Translations under genes and position numbers: made by a program
Shown here: positions 51,226-63,177 of the stretch, piece after piece
Layout of the letters: each line of letters begins with the position of its first letter
Position numbering within the stretch: the stretch's first letter is position 1
Notes under the pieces: generated by a model
The model's database searches: none
Told to the model about the DNA's origin: nothing
What the model saw: only the letters and a program-made list of their open reading frames with translations
NCBI GenBank assembly: GCA_903813345.2
Contig: CAIIXF020000001.1
Location: 50,797,885-50,861,884 of the forward strand
Direction of reading: 5' to 3'
Source: Owenia fusiformis
Taxonomy: Eukaryota > Annelida > Polychaeta > Sabellida > Oweniidae
DNA: 64,000 nucleotides

Positions 51226-54200
51226 CTATTCTGCCTTTTCTTTAGTCTCTTCCCTGTAGTGCAAGAATACCAGGCTGAATATGAATAAGCCGAACATCAT
51301 ACTGAATGAACTAGCATAGTAGGGATAGGCAGATAAGATGAACCTCTCATACTGTGTGTGCCGCAATGGATGACTGGACACCTGCAATAGAGAACGATAT
51401 GTGCCATAAATAATGATACAAATAATACAATTTTGGGTGCCTAACCATTATGATTTTTTATTGACCATGTTTGATCTCAGGATTTCTTAGCAAAATAAAG
51501 TTGAGTCTTTATTCAAAAAGAATTTCCAAGGTGATCAATGGGTCAATAAAAACAAATTGACAGTGGAATGTAAAATTGGGAGCCAGAGCATACTTTTAAA
51601 ACACATGTTTTCACTCAAACTTTTGATTCAAATCAAAACAATTTCATAATTGTAATGTTCCAAGTTTACAGTATACTGTGTGATCAGACCAGTAAAACGT
51701 CAAAGGTTTCAAGAGGTTTAGTAACCTCCCTGACAACTACTGCTTAGAGAGAGTTACCAAACATACATGTATCTAGACAAGAAAACCCTGACAGACACGG
51801 CATGTGAGGCAATCAACTCTAAACAAGTAGCCATCAAAGCTCAGAGAATGGATTTACTATTACATCATTTCACACAGCATAACTGTTGATTTCCCTGGAG
51901 TTAGACTAGCTCAGTTGTATACTTCAACCAAGATTCCATTTTTGATTTAAATCACGAGTTGAGATCACCAGTGAATATCAAGGATATTGACTATAGCGTG
52001 ATTAATTGCAAAAAGGCCAAATAGGATGGACTCTCTATAAAGATTGACAGCCCTGCTTCTCCATTGGACAATGTTAAGGCGTGTGTGTGTTTGAATTTTT
52101 ATGTTAATATTCAAAAACATGTGGTCCAATAGGAGATAAGTGTAACAGTTACTATGAAATATTGTAAAATCAAAATCTTTAATTGTTTGACATTGAGGCC
52201 ACCTATTCATCCAACTAACCTGTGTTGTACTAAACAGATGTGTATAACCAACTCTGTTGTAGTCTACTCTGAACTGGTACACTCCATAGACATCAGGAAG
52301 CTTAAATGTTGCCTTGAACTTGCCATCTAAAAATACAAAATACGAGAATGAATCCTGAACATGTCTGGATGGCTGGCTGGCTGGCTTTTTGCCTACTGTA
52401 ACTCTACTTAATTTGGAGCTTCTTATTTTGGCGGTTTTGCTGTTTTGAACATAGGTGCACAATTATGTCACTGTTGCCTGCCATAGAGCAAATATAACGG
52501 GGCTTTAATGTTCTAAAGCTAGACTTACTTGTACTCTTCAATGTTGTCCTGACAAATGGATCAATACGAACAAACTCCAGCTGCACATCTTTGCCATCAA
52601 ATGGTACCCATTTGCCGTTCTTCAGCTCAGAGATCTCAATGGAATATTCCTGCAACACATCACATGTAGATTTATGATTTATTCAGATCTCAGATTTCAA
52701 AGCTTTTTCATATGTCCTTGACATACAGATGTAGAAATACAAAGCATCATCCTTACATAGACATTGCTTACACCTTTACAAACACTCTTTTCAAAAACAT
52801 TTTATTACCTTTAATCTGAGTACCGATGTTATTTTGGACTTGAGAATGAAATATTAATACATGTCTTACTTTATATACCATAAAACTATGAATTCATAAC
52901 AGTTATATCTAATGGTGAGTGAAAAGAATATTAAATGTTTTTGATAGATTGTAATTTCTGATTTTAAAGTCGTAAAAATTAAAATATATTCTGTTATCAA
53001 GTTGAAATGAGACTTACCACTTGTTCCAAGATGATGTAGTAATCTGGGGGGCTGGTCTCTCCCTTCTTATGGTGTTTTACTTCTCCCACCTTGAGGACAC
53101 CCTTCTCCTTGAATACCCACTGGGACAAAGCAGTAGCTAGATCACGGTTTCCAGATGTCTCAAACCTAAATATATAGATGACATAGTAATATATAGAATA
53201 AAGATGACATAGTAATATAGAATATAATGTCATGGATGTATACATTTTTCTTCTGTTGATTATACATTTATGACCCTTATAACTGAAAGTACAAGAAATA
53301 TATTAATACATTGATACATATATCATATCTGGAGTCCCAGATAGGCACTTTATCTTCATATAGAATCAATGTAAACGTGTTACAAATAAATACTTAATGA
53401 GTCAATCCTGCATTCATTCACAAATAGATATAATAGAGCTGTATAGAAAGTACATATGATAATTACATTAATTGGGAGATAAAGTGGAATCCATGATTGA
53501 TGATTCTTCATTGAACACAGTGTTCAAAAATCGTACCACAATAAACATGCATTGATACCATTATTCACAGAAATGAACATGTACAAAAGTGATCTAATAT
53601 CAAGTATAGTAGACTTATATCACAGGTACCATTCAGAGACCATCATAAGATAATAAGTGTTATCATGTCATAGGTAATGAAAGGGTCTACAAGTATATAT
53701 GAATGAGGCCCTTCACGGTGATGATGATACTCCAAGCAAAATCACATTATGATTGGTCTGGATAGTGCCTGTGAATAGAGGGAAGGATTTTACATACACT
53801 AACAGCACTTCACGAACTATAACATTTTATTGTCTTATCTACAGAATAACAATACATAGCAATATAGACTGATGGGTTTTTAGCTTTTCATGTTCAAGTA
53901 ATTACATTTTTTTATTTCCTTGTAGTCATAGCTATCATTGGGAGTCAACTTGTACATTTATTACATAATACATTCATGCAACACAATAATGTAAACGATG
54001 AGACCAAATTAAGTGAAATGTACGAATGTATCATTGATAAACAAAAATTAATGTTTGTGATAAATAGAAGGATTGGTTAAGATCTGAATACAGAGAACAG
54101 TTTTTCTAGAACATGATACGTTTCACTAAAATTTGGCCTCAAGTAAATGGAATCTGACTGGAATGTAAGCATACTCTACCTCTGTCCAATGCTATAAAAC

Positions 54201-57200
54201 AATAAGAACTTGCATTTTTATTTTAAGATGGTAAATCTGAGTGATATCTACACATTGACTTACTATCTACAAAGTAAACCCAACACCATCAGGTCTTTCA
54301 GTATCAACCCTCGCACAAACCACAACCTTGTACAAATATATCAGGCAAAGCCCATCAGAACATTGACTTTATATGTTGTGCATTTGTGTTGACTTTAAAG
54401 TTTAGCTCAAAAGATGTGCTATAAGAACCATCCACCCTAAAGAAAAAGACAAAATACATAATGGTCCTATGTGTAATGTGCATGAAAAAGATATAAATAA
54501 TTTTTTACATACATTTGTCCACCATTGGCATTTTGTACAGGGGCACTAAAGAACTCATCACTGAAGAAGTCGAGGGAGCCGAAGAACATGACGCGGGCGT
54601 TGTTACGGGCCTGGAGAGCTGAGACCAGCAATGTGTTCTTTCCCACAGCATGGGGATACTAGAATTAAATCAATTAATGAATTTAACTATCAAATTCAGA
54701 CTCATTCCATCAATGACGAAGTGTGTTTACTATATGAATCCTTGACCAATCAAATTGGAGTATTTAGGCAGTATTAACAATTATCCAATCCTGATGTAAA
54801 TGGTTATGAAATGTATTTACCTCCTCAATTGGTGAATCTGTATTGAAAGAGTAAGCTGTGGATGATGCATGTAGTACATTCAACACAAGAGGATTGTCAG
54901 GGTCAGCTACCATGCTAAAACAAATGAAATACCAGGTACATACACATTGCTTATTCGCATGGGAATGAGACTCGAATTAAACTAGATACTAGATAATGGC
55001 AAGGCTTTCCCATAGATTTGAAGTGTCAGGCAAGACTGCTAGATTCATAATAATAAAAATGGCTACAACATAACATTTCACAACTTTTTGAGTTGCAATA
55101 AAAAATGTATATTTGCCATCATTTTTCAACATGGCCATCAATTATTAAATCTCTTTGATCAATTAGAACTTAGTTAAAAAGAATCTAAGATCAGAAAGCT
55201 TTGTCTAAACTACAGATAAACTTACCCTACACCCCTGAAGAGTAAAGGAGCAATCTTGGTGTCCCCAGTGATCATCTTAGCATCAATCAGATTGGCAGGG
55301 TCTGCTACAATCAGGGTATGCTGAAAGAACAATTGTTGAAACATGAGCCGAAGTTCTAAACACAAATGATAGGCCTAGATATTTTATATGCAAAGTAGCC
55401 ATGTTTCTTGTTTCCCCTTCATTTCATTCATGGAAATATAACTAAAATATCTAACTGATAATTGAGTCAAGAGTGTGACATTCCATCATGTTAAAATTTG
55501 CCCAAATGCTGTCTAAATGATGAAATATTGAGATTTACTGACCAAAAAAGATTAAAGATTTTGCAACCAGTACAGGTATCATAAAGTTATGGCAAGATCT
55601 GTGCTTGCAATCTACTTTTTGCAAAATTTACAGAGGGACCGGGACTATAAAACCTTAGATGTAAATTAACAGCAGTGGATATAAGTTAAGACAATCGCCA
55701 CTTTTCATTTGTCCAAAAATTGTTGTTAGATGGGTGAACATGTATGCCAATACAAAATCCTGTGATTATTATGAAATTCTATACCTTTCCAGTGTCTTGG
55801 GTATCATAATTAAGATGATCAATGACTGCAGTTCCCTCTTCATCAAACTCAACACCACACTCACTAGCCAGATCTCTGATTGGTTCCCCTATCAATGAGT
55901 TGGCTGCCACCAAGACATTGCCACCCCCATCTATGAAACTAGTTATAGCAGCTACATCAATTGAACCACCAAACTCTATAAATATAGAATAACAAAAGTG
56001 TTAGAACTGTTTTATTTCTCTTTTAACTGGATTTTATATTCAATCTAAAAATGTGTAACTGATGGATTGCTTTTTCTAAAGATCTAAATCTAAAGTATCA
56101 TTGAATAAGTCTCTACGCCTCCCTAATATTTTTTGTTCATTTCAAATTTCAACTAGGGCACAATGTGGATGTTTGTAAAACCTACCTTCAACAGATGGTG
56201 CAAAGATAACAAGGTTATCATATAGAAACTCGCCATACTTCACAAGGGCAAGACTGGCATCATCAGCAGGCTTGAACGTCAAATCGAACCCACGATCTGT
56301 AAAAAAACAAAAAGCAAGTAAAATTACTTGAAGATCTACCATAGGCGTAGCCACTATTTCTAAGTAGTACTCCACCACGGAAATAAGAGTTGAGCGAAGC
56401 AAAAAACGAGTGTTCAGGGGGGTCAAAATTTTGAAATTTGGTTGTATTTGGAACGAATTTGCAACCATCTGGTACGCCTGTGCGTACCCAGCGTACCACG
56501 TTTACTTCCAACAGGCATGAGTGAAATAGTCCATGTGGAATTTGAAAGGGGAGGGGTTTATGATCAAGCCATTATCGATAAGTAGCTTCATAAACGTCTA
56601 TTGAACATGTTGTTCTGTAATTGCTCAGCTTGGTCAGAAAAAATTCAAGTCAAATTAGAATGATGGTTGATATGTGTGATCTTATCTTATTTGACCAATA
56701 GACTAGGTTTTGATTCTGATGTGGCCTAACCAAACCCGTCTGGCCCAGTAATCTACTCCCGATTCTGAATTGTCGTAGATCTAGGGCCAGACTAGGTCCA
56801 ATGCAAAAAAGGGGGTATTTACTCCGGAAAAAACACACTGCTGAATCATCACTTATTATTCATTCCCTATTAGCCATCCAACCAAAACATCGGGTACCAT
56901 GTAAACCCAAGTATTTATTTGAAATAAAGAGAACATAACTTACGCGTAAATGTGGTGTTTTGTTTGTTATATTGATGTTGAAATGGGCACAACATTTTGT
57001 CAATATTTCGTCAGTTCTCCGCACCGAATAAAGTCACGTGATGTGACGTAACACGAGTGTGACGCGATAATTTTTAAACTTTCATGGAACAAAATACATT
57101 TCCCGGGAATCAATACATTCCAAATATTACGATTTGTTCAGCAGATTTGTTATCAAAACGTAGATTACTTTATAAAACAGACGTATCTGTGTTGTATTTA

Positions 57201-57886
57201 AACTGGAAAGAAATATGGTGGACATTAATACGATTTTTCAATTTGTTGAACTGACGGAATGTAGTACTGAACGAAATAAGCAGCCGAGACTTCTCGATAT
57301 TCTACGAGATCACGAACAGATTGCAGAAGAATTTTTCTTTTTGCTGCGTTTAGACGTTTCGTTCTTATTTATTAGCCGTCATCCAGCGATGGAAACCTAA
57401 TATAAATACAAAGTTTGATACAAGGAACAAACACGTAAGTGATTTTTATGATGTTTATTCATCACTGGCTTAGTCCACTACGTCCTTATGATGATGATGA
57501 TGATGATGATGATTTATCAGCACGTATTATACATTGAAAAACCAGTGTGTTTTTTCCGGAGTAAATACCCCATTTTTTGCATTGGATCGAGTCTGGCCCA
57601 GATCTACGAGGTCGGGAGTAGATAACTGGGCCAGACGGGTTTGGTTAGATGTGGCCCTACAGTAACACAGGGTCACGTGATCAATGCGTGGCACAATTTC
57701 ATTCAGCTCACATTTCAACATCCATTTTCAAAGTAAATACTTACCTCTGAGTGATCTAAAGAATACAGAATGTGTTTCTCTTATAGACCAATTATCTAAC
57801 AAGACAAGTGTTCTCTTAGATGCATGACTGCTGCAAAAAACGGCAAATAACACGAGAGCACCGGCGAGCACAATCTTGGGAGCCAT
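51226..57886 (-). CDS. DDOST: DDOST / OST48, 48-kDa subunit of oligosaccharyltransferase, complete, 10 exons
   Basis: This is the non-catalytic subunit of the ER oligosaccharyltransferase, which transfers the dolichol-linked glycan to Asn in nascent proteins. Exons: 57745-57886, 56186-56296, 55785-55975, 55226-55320, 54821-54914, 54513-54658, 53018-53165, 52529-52649, 52220-52326, 51226-51381. All phases agree, giving 436 residues (human about 439-456). Residues 1-22 form a signal peptide ([20 protein letters not shown]). Family strings include [117 protein letters not shown] and [12 protein letters not shown]. The C-terminus has [19 protein letters not shown], one transmembrane helix (about 405-426) and a short charged cytosolic tail. 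Confidence 0.97.
53166..54512. other. DDOST intron 6, no recognisable feature
   Basis: AT-rich sequence of 1.35 kb between exons 6 and 7. The 60-codon frame at 54210 has no family resemblance. Confidence 0.6.
57215..57400 (+). CDS. 61-codon frame inside the inverted-repeat element; unknown
   Basis: It encodes an acidic/hydrophobic peptide with [20 protein letters not shown] and [20 protein letters not shown]. The base composition is less AT-biased than the neighbourhood, and a consensus donor (GTAAGT, 57435) follows 35 bp after the stop. It could be the degenerate start of a transposase or a captured host exon; I recognise no family with confidence. Confidence 0.3.
   Translation: MVDINTIFQFVELTECSTERNKQPRLLDILRDHEQIAEEFFFLLRLDVSFLFISRHPAMET
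57488..57513. repeat. (GAT)n microsatellite
   Basis: GATGATGATGATGATGATG-type run inside the DDOST intron 1 element, near its right arm. Confidence 0.9.
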
Positions 57887-58054
57887 CTTGAAATTAAAGT
57901 GGGTCATGACGAGAATACAAGGTTTTTGAAAAATGTGTTTGAGATAGAATATGTGATACGTTTAACAATATAGAATCAGAAACATGATAGATAAAACTTC
58001 AGTAAAACATAAATATGAAGATAAATTCGTATTTTAGTTTGCTATGGATTTGAA
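57887..58054. promoter_or_regulatory. putative bidirectional promoter between DDOST and the divergent gene
   Basis: Only 168 bp separate the DDOST ATG (57886, minus) from the ATG at 58055 (plus), so both 5' UTRs and core promoters must share this segment or overlap. It holds TGGGTCATGACG near DDOST and is otherwise AT-rich, without an obvious CCAAT or CpG cluster. Confidence 0.5.
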
Positions 58055-61000
58055 ATGAATATGGATTTTGTGAAGTATTTCTTGTCGTGTATCGAAAGTG
58101 AAAGTAATATGGCGGTAAATCTGAAGAAGAGAAAATTGAGTTTGAAAGTTCAGAAAAGCAAGACTCTTACATCAACAAGTTTGATAAATACTAGTGTCGA
58201 CAACACGAACAAGAATGATAAAAGTGTCACTGTGGTTGAAACTAAAAGGTAACTTGAAACTTTTTTACCATTTGATGGCTTACAATCATAAAGTCATAAA
58301 CATCTTTAGGATTGTATTTCCTAAGAAAAATTCTGCCATCTGTGATTATCCTATCCACCCTATGCAGACTGTGTAAAATAGATTATCCTACTGTCAAGGA
58401 TCAAGCATTTCACTTTTCAGTACTCTCCCCTAGATCTAGGCTTGGCCTAGTCCTAGCCTAGAGAGGTGATCTTTTATAGAAGTCAGTGGAATAGATGTGC
58501 TGAGAAGGGGTGTTCACTAGACACAGGTGTTCACTGGAAAGAGGTGTTCACTCGACAGGTTTCACTCTACTAGAGTTGTCAGATATGAAAATCCAACCCA
58601 CCCCCGATCTCTGTGTAGCAAGGAAAGGGTATTTTTCCCTGGTACACATAGAGTGGTGTTATGGATTTTCTAAATGGGATACTCTACTTTCTGCTTCATT
58701 GCCTATGCATTGCTATTTACACTGCCATCTAATTAAGAAATATAGACCGAAAAACAGGGGTTATATCGTCGAATACACCCCGCAGGGCTACAAACTTTTT
58801 CTGTACCCCGAACGACCGAAGGGAGTGAGGGGTTCGAAAGCTTTTGTACCTAGCCCCAAGGGATGTATTCGACGATATTACCCCTGCTCTGAGGTCTATA
58901 TTACAATTCGAACATGAAAACTCACCAAATTGTTTCGAATATTCATCATGGTCCGCCATTACTACGACCCACTGTTATGACGTCACACATTACACGTATT
59001 AACTGGGTTATTGATTTCGAATATAACCCAGCTGAAGCATTGACTTTGTTTACAGTTCATAGAAGGCGTGAATACAGTTATGTTCGAATGTATCTGATGT
59101 CTCTCTCTTAGCTATATCAATTATAGTTACATATCTGATGACATTTAGACTAACACCAGGGATTCTTGCTAATCAGCATGATCACGTGTGGTCCAGTATT
59201 TCAAAGTACTTTTTAATCACAGACAATATGCTTTAATGAATGCCCAAAAGGCATTGATTATAAAAGTATTGATTTTCAAATAATCGTATGCATTTATTTT
59301 CATAATATAAGTTGATACCAGGACCTTACATAAATAGTAGAACCTGTAAAGTGGAACACCTCTGTAAGTGGAACACCTCCATAAGTGCAAGACATTTCAA
59401 AGTCCCGAAAACTACTGACTTGTTGTTAAATAACCTCTGTATTTGGAACACTTTTTCGAGGTACCAAAGGTGTTCCACTTACACAGGTTTTACTGTTAGT
59501 TTTTTTTTGTATATATGAATACATTAGACTGTTGACATGTAAAGTAATGTATGTTATGGACTGAAGACATATATTTTTTTAAAAAGCAGAATTAGTAACT
59601 ATTTGTATGTGTAGTAGCAACAGTGGTACATGTTTGATTAGCACATGTTTTTTTATTTGAAAGCACTTTTAGAAGTATGTTGATAAACCTTTAAGGTGCT
59701 ATGGAAGTTAACAGGAAATGTCAAAACAAAAAATGTCAAAACCATGCTGGATTTTGAAAATTTTTTGAACCAAGATAACAGAGTTCTGTTTGGACCTCCA
59801 GTCAGTTTAACTAATTCCACATATCATTTACATGACTGGGAACACAATGGAAATGGTCAGAATGACCATAAACATGATGAAATAACCTTTTCAGCCCTCT
59901 GAAAATGTGACTGAAAATAGCTTAGAGTAGGTGCTCAGGAAAGGTCACTGAACAGAATCTTTGACTTTTTCAGAAAATGTGCCAAATATATCGCCCTAAA
60001 TGATACAATTTAAAAAAAGTTCATTCATTCTTAGAAAAATAAAAAAAATGAATTTAAAATCCATCTATTCTATTTTCCTTTTAACTACAGCCATTATTGT
60101 TTTAGACGATTTTTTTAAATTTCAAAGATTGTATCATTTAGAGCAATATATTAGACACATTTTCTGAAAAAATCAAAAGATTCTGTATGAAGTCATCTTT
60201 CAGAAAAATTATGTTTAACAAGTGGCCCTCAGACTTCCCAAAACACTTGCTGGAGACTCGCCTAATAGCAAAACACATCCATGTACTAAACTAAACACAT
60301 CACCTATTAGTCATATCTATATTACAGTGAAAACTTCAATCCAGAAGATTCAGGAAATAGTGTACAAAATCCAGAAGAAATTGAAGAAAACGTAAGAGAT
60401 GACACAGCATATTTGATAGAGTTTGCAAACAAGCTGAAACCCCTTCCACAGTTAGGTGAGGTAAGTTATCCCCCCCCCCCCACCATTTGTATACACTGTC
60501 CTTCCCAACAGATTTTCACTTCTTTGAACTCTTTAAACACTTTAAGTTATTGGTATTCATTTGATCTATCTCTGCCCAAAAAGAACACTGAAAATAAGTG
60601 AATCAAAGTCCAGATACTCAATTACCAGTCACAAAATTCTACAGTGTGTCCCAAAAAGTTGAACCCAAATTACTTGGGACATTGAAAAATGAGCAATGGT
60701 ACTAAAACAATCTTTTATCTAAAACTAAAAAGGGTTACCTAATGAAACTTTCGAACGTAGTAATTATTTGATTGTTCGTCAGATGACAGAATTTCAAGAA
60801 TATTTCTACATCACTTACAAAGTTATCCCATGTTTGTCTCAGTAAAACATTGGGTGGTAGTACAAAAACAAACTTTCTTCTAAAACGAAATAGAGTTACA
60901 TAGTGGAACTTTCAGATGTTCATGATAATATTCCTTCATCACTAATAGAGTTATTCAGTGTTTAACTTGGTACAATTATTTTGGGGACACCTGTATGTCT

Positions 61001-61939
61001 TCACAAGCCCATGTACCTAGTAGCAGTGTGTAGACAGAGCCTAGAAAAATGGAGGTCGAAGGGTTTTTCTTAAATTTTCATCCTGATTTTCATCTCAAAC
61101 ATTTCTTGACACCCAGTAAGTCAAAGGGTCGCAGGTGGTTGCAGGGGGTTGCAGGGGTGCAGGGCTTTTATAACATTCCGTAATTTATATGGTCATCACT
61201 GTTATGAATAATCAATTGTTCAGCTTACCCTTTAGACTGTTGGAGTGAACAAATTGCAGCCATGGAACTTTTTTTCAGTTCATTGATTCAAGCATATCAA
61301 AACTATCTGAAATAGTAACATTTCCTGGAAGAAAGAATCTTTGGTACCCCTGCCACCCCTCTGGTAATCCCTCAAATTGATTAGGAATAGTGTGGGTCTC
61401 AGATCAAAACTAAATTGAATTCTAAAATTAAAAAGAATATTCATAGAATGTCCTCACAAGATCTGATTGGCTTTTAATGGCTTATATGTTTTATAGGGGC
61501 TTGATAAAGTGAGACTGGTGGAAGCCAATACAGACAATTCTCATACAAATGGCAAAGAAGATGCATCACATGAATCTAGTATTGAAGGGATACATTTCAA
61601 ATGGACACCATTGCCACCTCCATGTTACAAATGTACATTCTTGAGGAAGACTCATCACAATAGCCACCACTATGACTCTAAAATCCATGCCATAGAAAAT
61701 TCCAGTGCATCTACTAGTATGACGGCTGACCCATATCCTGGTGCTTTGAGTCCAACTCCTAGTCACAATATACATATTGATAAAGACAAAAATAACTCTC
61801 ATGAAGATATAGATAGCAATGTCACTGACACTCATAAGCAAGAAGATGCCAAAGCAGGGCATCCACACATTAGTCCACACAAAGATGATATGTTATTGCA
61901 GAACTGTCCACTGTGTGGTCTTGGTTTTCCTCGTGAAAG
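58055..61939 (+). CDS. partial spliced gene with a CxxC (possible UBZ4-type) finger; unnamed
   Basis: Three exons join in phase: 58055-58248, 60328-60460, 61497-61939 (256 residues so far), with consensus acceptors (TTACAG, TTATAG) and donors (AG/GTAACT, GAG/GTAAGT, AG/GTTTGT). The start gives MNMDFVKYFL; an inner ATG (MAVNLKKRK) is also possible. The product is basic (KKRKLSLKVQKSK), then acidic (NPEEIEENVRDD) with a helical TAYLIEFANKLKPLPQLGE, then a His/Asp/Ser-rich stretch with CYKCTFLRKTHH, and ends its visible part in NCPLCGLGFPRER. That last string looks like the first half of a UBZ4-type ubiquitin-binding zinc finger (CxxC...HxxxC), typical of DNA-repair proteins such as the SLX4 or RAD18 families. 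Which one, if any, cannot be decided here. The gene continues past 61939. Confidence 0.6.
58735..58912. mobile_element. hairpin element in the first intron of the divergent gene
   Basis: ATATAGACCGAAAAACAGGGGTTATATCGTCGAATACACCCC pairs with the inverted segment 58850-58907 (GTATTCGACGATATTACCCC, GAGGTCTATAT). The 135- and 76-codon frames across it are repeat shadows. Confidence 0.75.
59333..59500. mobile_element. 168-bp TIR repeat, 'AACCTGTAAAGTGGAACACC' family
   Basis: AACCTGTAAAGTGGAACACC at the left is inverted at the right as GGTGTTCCACTTACACAGGTT. Related copies or fragments are at 18575-18710 and, as GTGTTCACTAGA.AGAGG remnants, near 5500, 19540 and 58510-58560. Confidence 0.7.
59700..59902 (+). 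other. open stretch with protein-like composition, unassigned
   Basis: A frame reading TMLDFENFLNQDNRVLFGPP then STYHLHDWEHNGNGQNDHKHD is open to 59902 in the first intron of the divergent gene. A GTTAACAG acceptor-like site precedes it, but its phase does not fit the exon ending at 58248 and no good donor precedes the stop. It may be an alternative exon or nothing. Confidence 0.2.
59955..60192. mobile_element. hairpin element of about 240 bp
   Basis: ACAGAATCTTTGACTTTTTC, AGAAAATGTGCCAAATATAT and CCCTAAATGATACAAT (59953-60011) are inverted at 60128-60186. It lies just upstream of exon 2 of the divergent gene. Confidence 0.75.
60640..60995. mobile_element. mariner-like miniature element with TA-flanked ends
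   Basis: TACAGTGTGTCCCAAAAAGT at the left and, inverted, TACAGGTGTCCCCAAAATAA at the right. It shares its body with the diverged copy at 25575-25887. It is non-coding and sits in an intron of the divergent gene. Confidence 0.7.
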
Positions 61940-62440
61940 GTTTGTACATGCACATTTGTATTTTATTTTTAAAGGCCTCATGCAAAGTTTGATAATATGT
62001 TATATCATTCATTTACTTTTTTCTTGACTTTAAAACTCAGTTTTTTATTTCTCAATTATTCAAATTTCCTGCCATTTTTCAAATAAAAGATGAACCTTTT
62101 TAATCATCATTCAAAGATACTTGTAACTTCAAAAATTGCATGATTTTTTTACCAAAAAATCCTTCAAAAACCACTTTTGGATAAGACTACAATATAAGCC
62201 AAAGTGGTTTAACTTTATAGGGGGTCTTTAAGTATATGCTAAAGGCAATGTTGACATTTATGAAGAAACAATTAGTTTTGTTTTTGTTGGCAAAGATTTT
62301 AAAATATACTGCCATATGCCAACAATATTTCAATACTATTTCTACTGGCATCTAGTCTATTTTACATAGAGGACCTAAGGCCTGGGAGTCCAGTAATTAG
62401 TGGTTAAATAATCTAAAATCACGTTTTCACATTATTACAG

Positions 62441-62457
62441 AGTTATCAATCTTGTCA
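62441..62457 (+). CDS. candidate 17-nt microexon continuing the CxxC-finger gene
   Basis: TTTTCACATTATTACAG precedes and GTAAGTGG follows the 17 nt. It takes up phase 2 from the exon ending at 61939 and reads RVINLV, which would continue the finger as GFPRERVINLV, similar in spacing to the helix of a UBZ4 finger before its His. Confidence 0.4.
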
Positions 62458-62756
62458 GTAAGTGGATTCTGGTCTTCTAATCTGTACACAGGGTATGGCA
62501 ATATAACATTTATATTTTTTTCTTTTATAATACATGGATTCCAATAATATTTTCACAGGGGATGGAGAAACCAATCTATATCATAATGCTCTTTATCTAT
62601 AATGGTATTTGAATGGGGAAAGTTAACATACAGGGTGGGCCAATTGTAACTTTTTTATTTATTAGGGGTGAGTCAACAGGTCAAAATTACTTTTGGTGAG
62701 GGACATTAAATATTAGCAAAGGATTTATCTGAGTTCCAAAGAACAATGAAGAAACC

Positions 62757-63060
62757 TTTTTAATTTGTGGGCTCAATCTAGTACATTGCTCATTACATTA
62801 AATAAGGGCTTAGAATTTTTTGCTTGTACTGGCAGATTTTCTGAACCATTTTTTCTTGATACTAAATCATCTTTTTTTTCATTTTACTTAATTTTTTAAT
62901 TTGTGGGCTCAATCTAGTACATTGCTAATTACATTAAATAAGGGCTTAGAATATTTTTTTGCTTGTACTGGCAGATTGCTTATACTGGCAGATTTTCTTA
63001 ACCATCTTAACCATCTTTTTCTTGATACTAAATCCTCTTTTTTTCATTTTACTTAATTTG
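62757..63060. repeat. 137-bp direct tandem duplication
   Basis: TAATTTGTGGGCTCAATCTA through TTTCATTTTACTTAAT occurs at 62761 and again at 62898 with small differences. Confidence 0.85.
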
Positions 63061-63177
63061 TCCTATTCTTATGTTCCATTTTGTGTCTTTAAATCATTTG
63101 AGAATAAACTGAGCACACCTACATACATACTTTCTCTTTTTTTAACTTTTAACTTTTTATATAAAAAAAAACAAAAA

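Larger units (their letters stand above)
56722..57651. mobile_element. 930-bp element with arms of 110-120 bp and a promoter-like interior, in DDOST intron 1
   Basis: CCAAACCCGTCTGGCCCAGT with GTAGATCTAGGGCCAGAC and TTTACTCCGGAAAAAACACA (56728-56841) is inverted at 57543-57647. The interior is GC- and CpG-richer than its surroundings, with CACGTG and TGACGTAA motifs (57030-57055), a 61-codon plus-strand frame (57215-57400) and a GTAAGT donor-like site at 57435. It looks like a non-autonomous DNA element that carries or has captured a first exon. Confidence 0.6.

Noticed and set aside
56142-56511. Long minus-strand frames extending DDOST exon 2 on both sides
   Set aside because: Only 56186-56296 is exon; the extensions run into intron and the dispersed repeat, and the splice sites fit exactly.
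58510-58959. 135-codon plus and 76-codon minus frames
   Set aside because: They cross a hairpin element; the arms encode mirrored nonsense.
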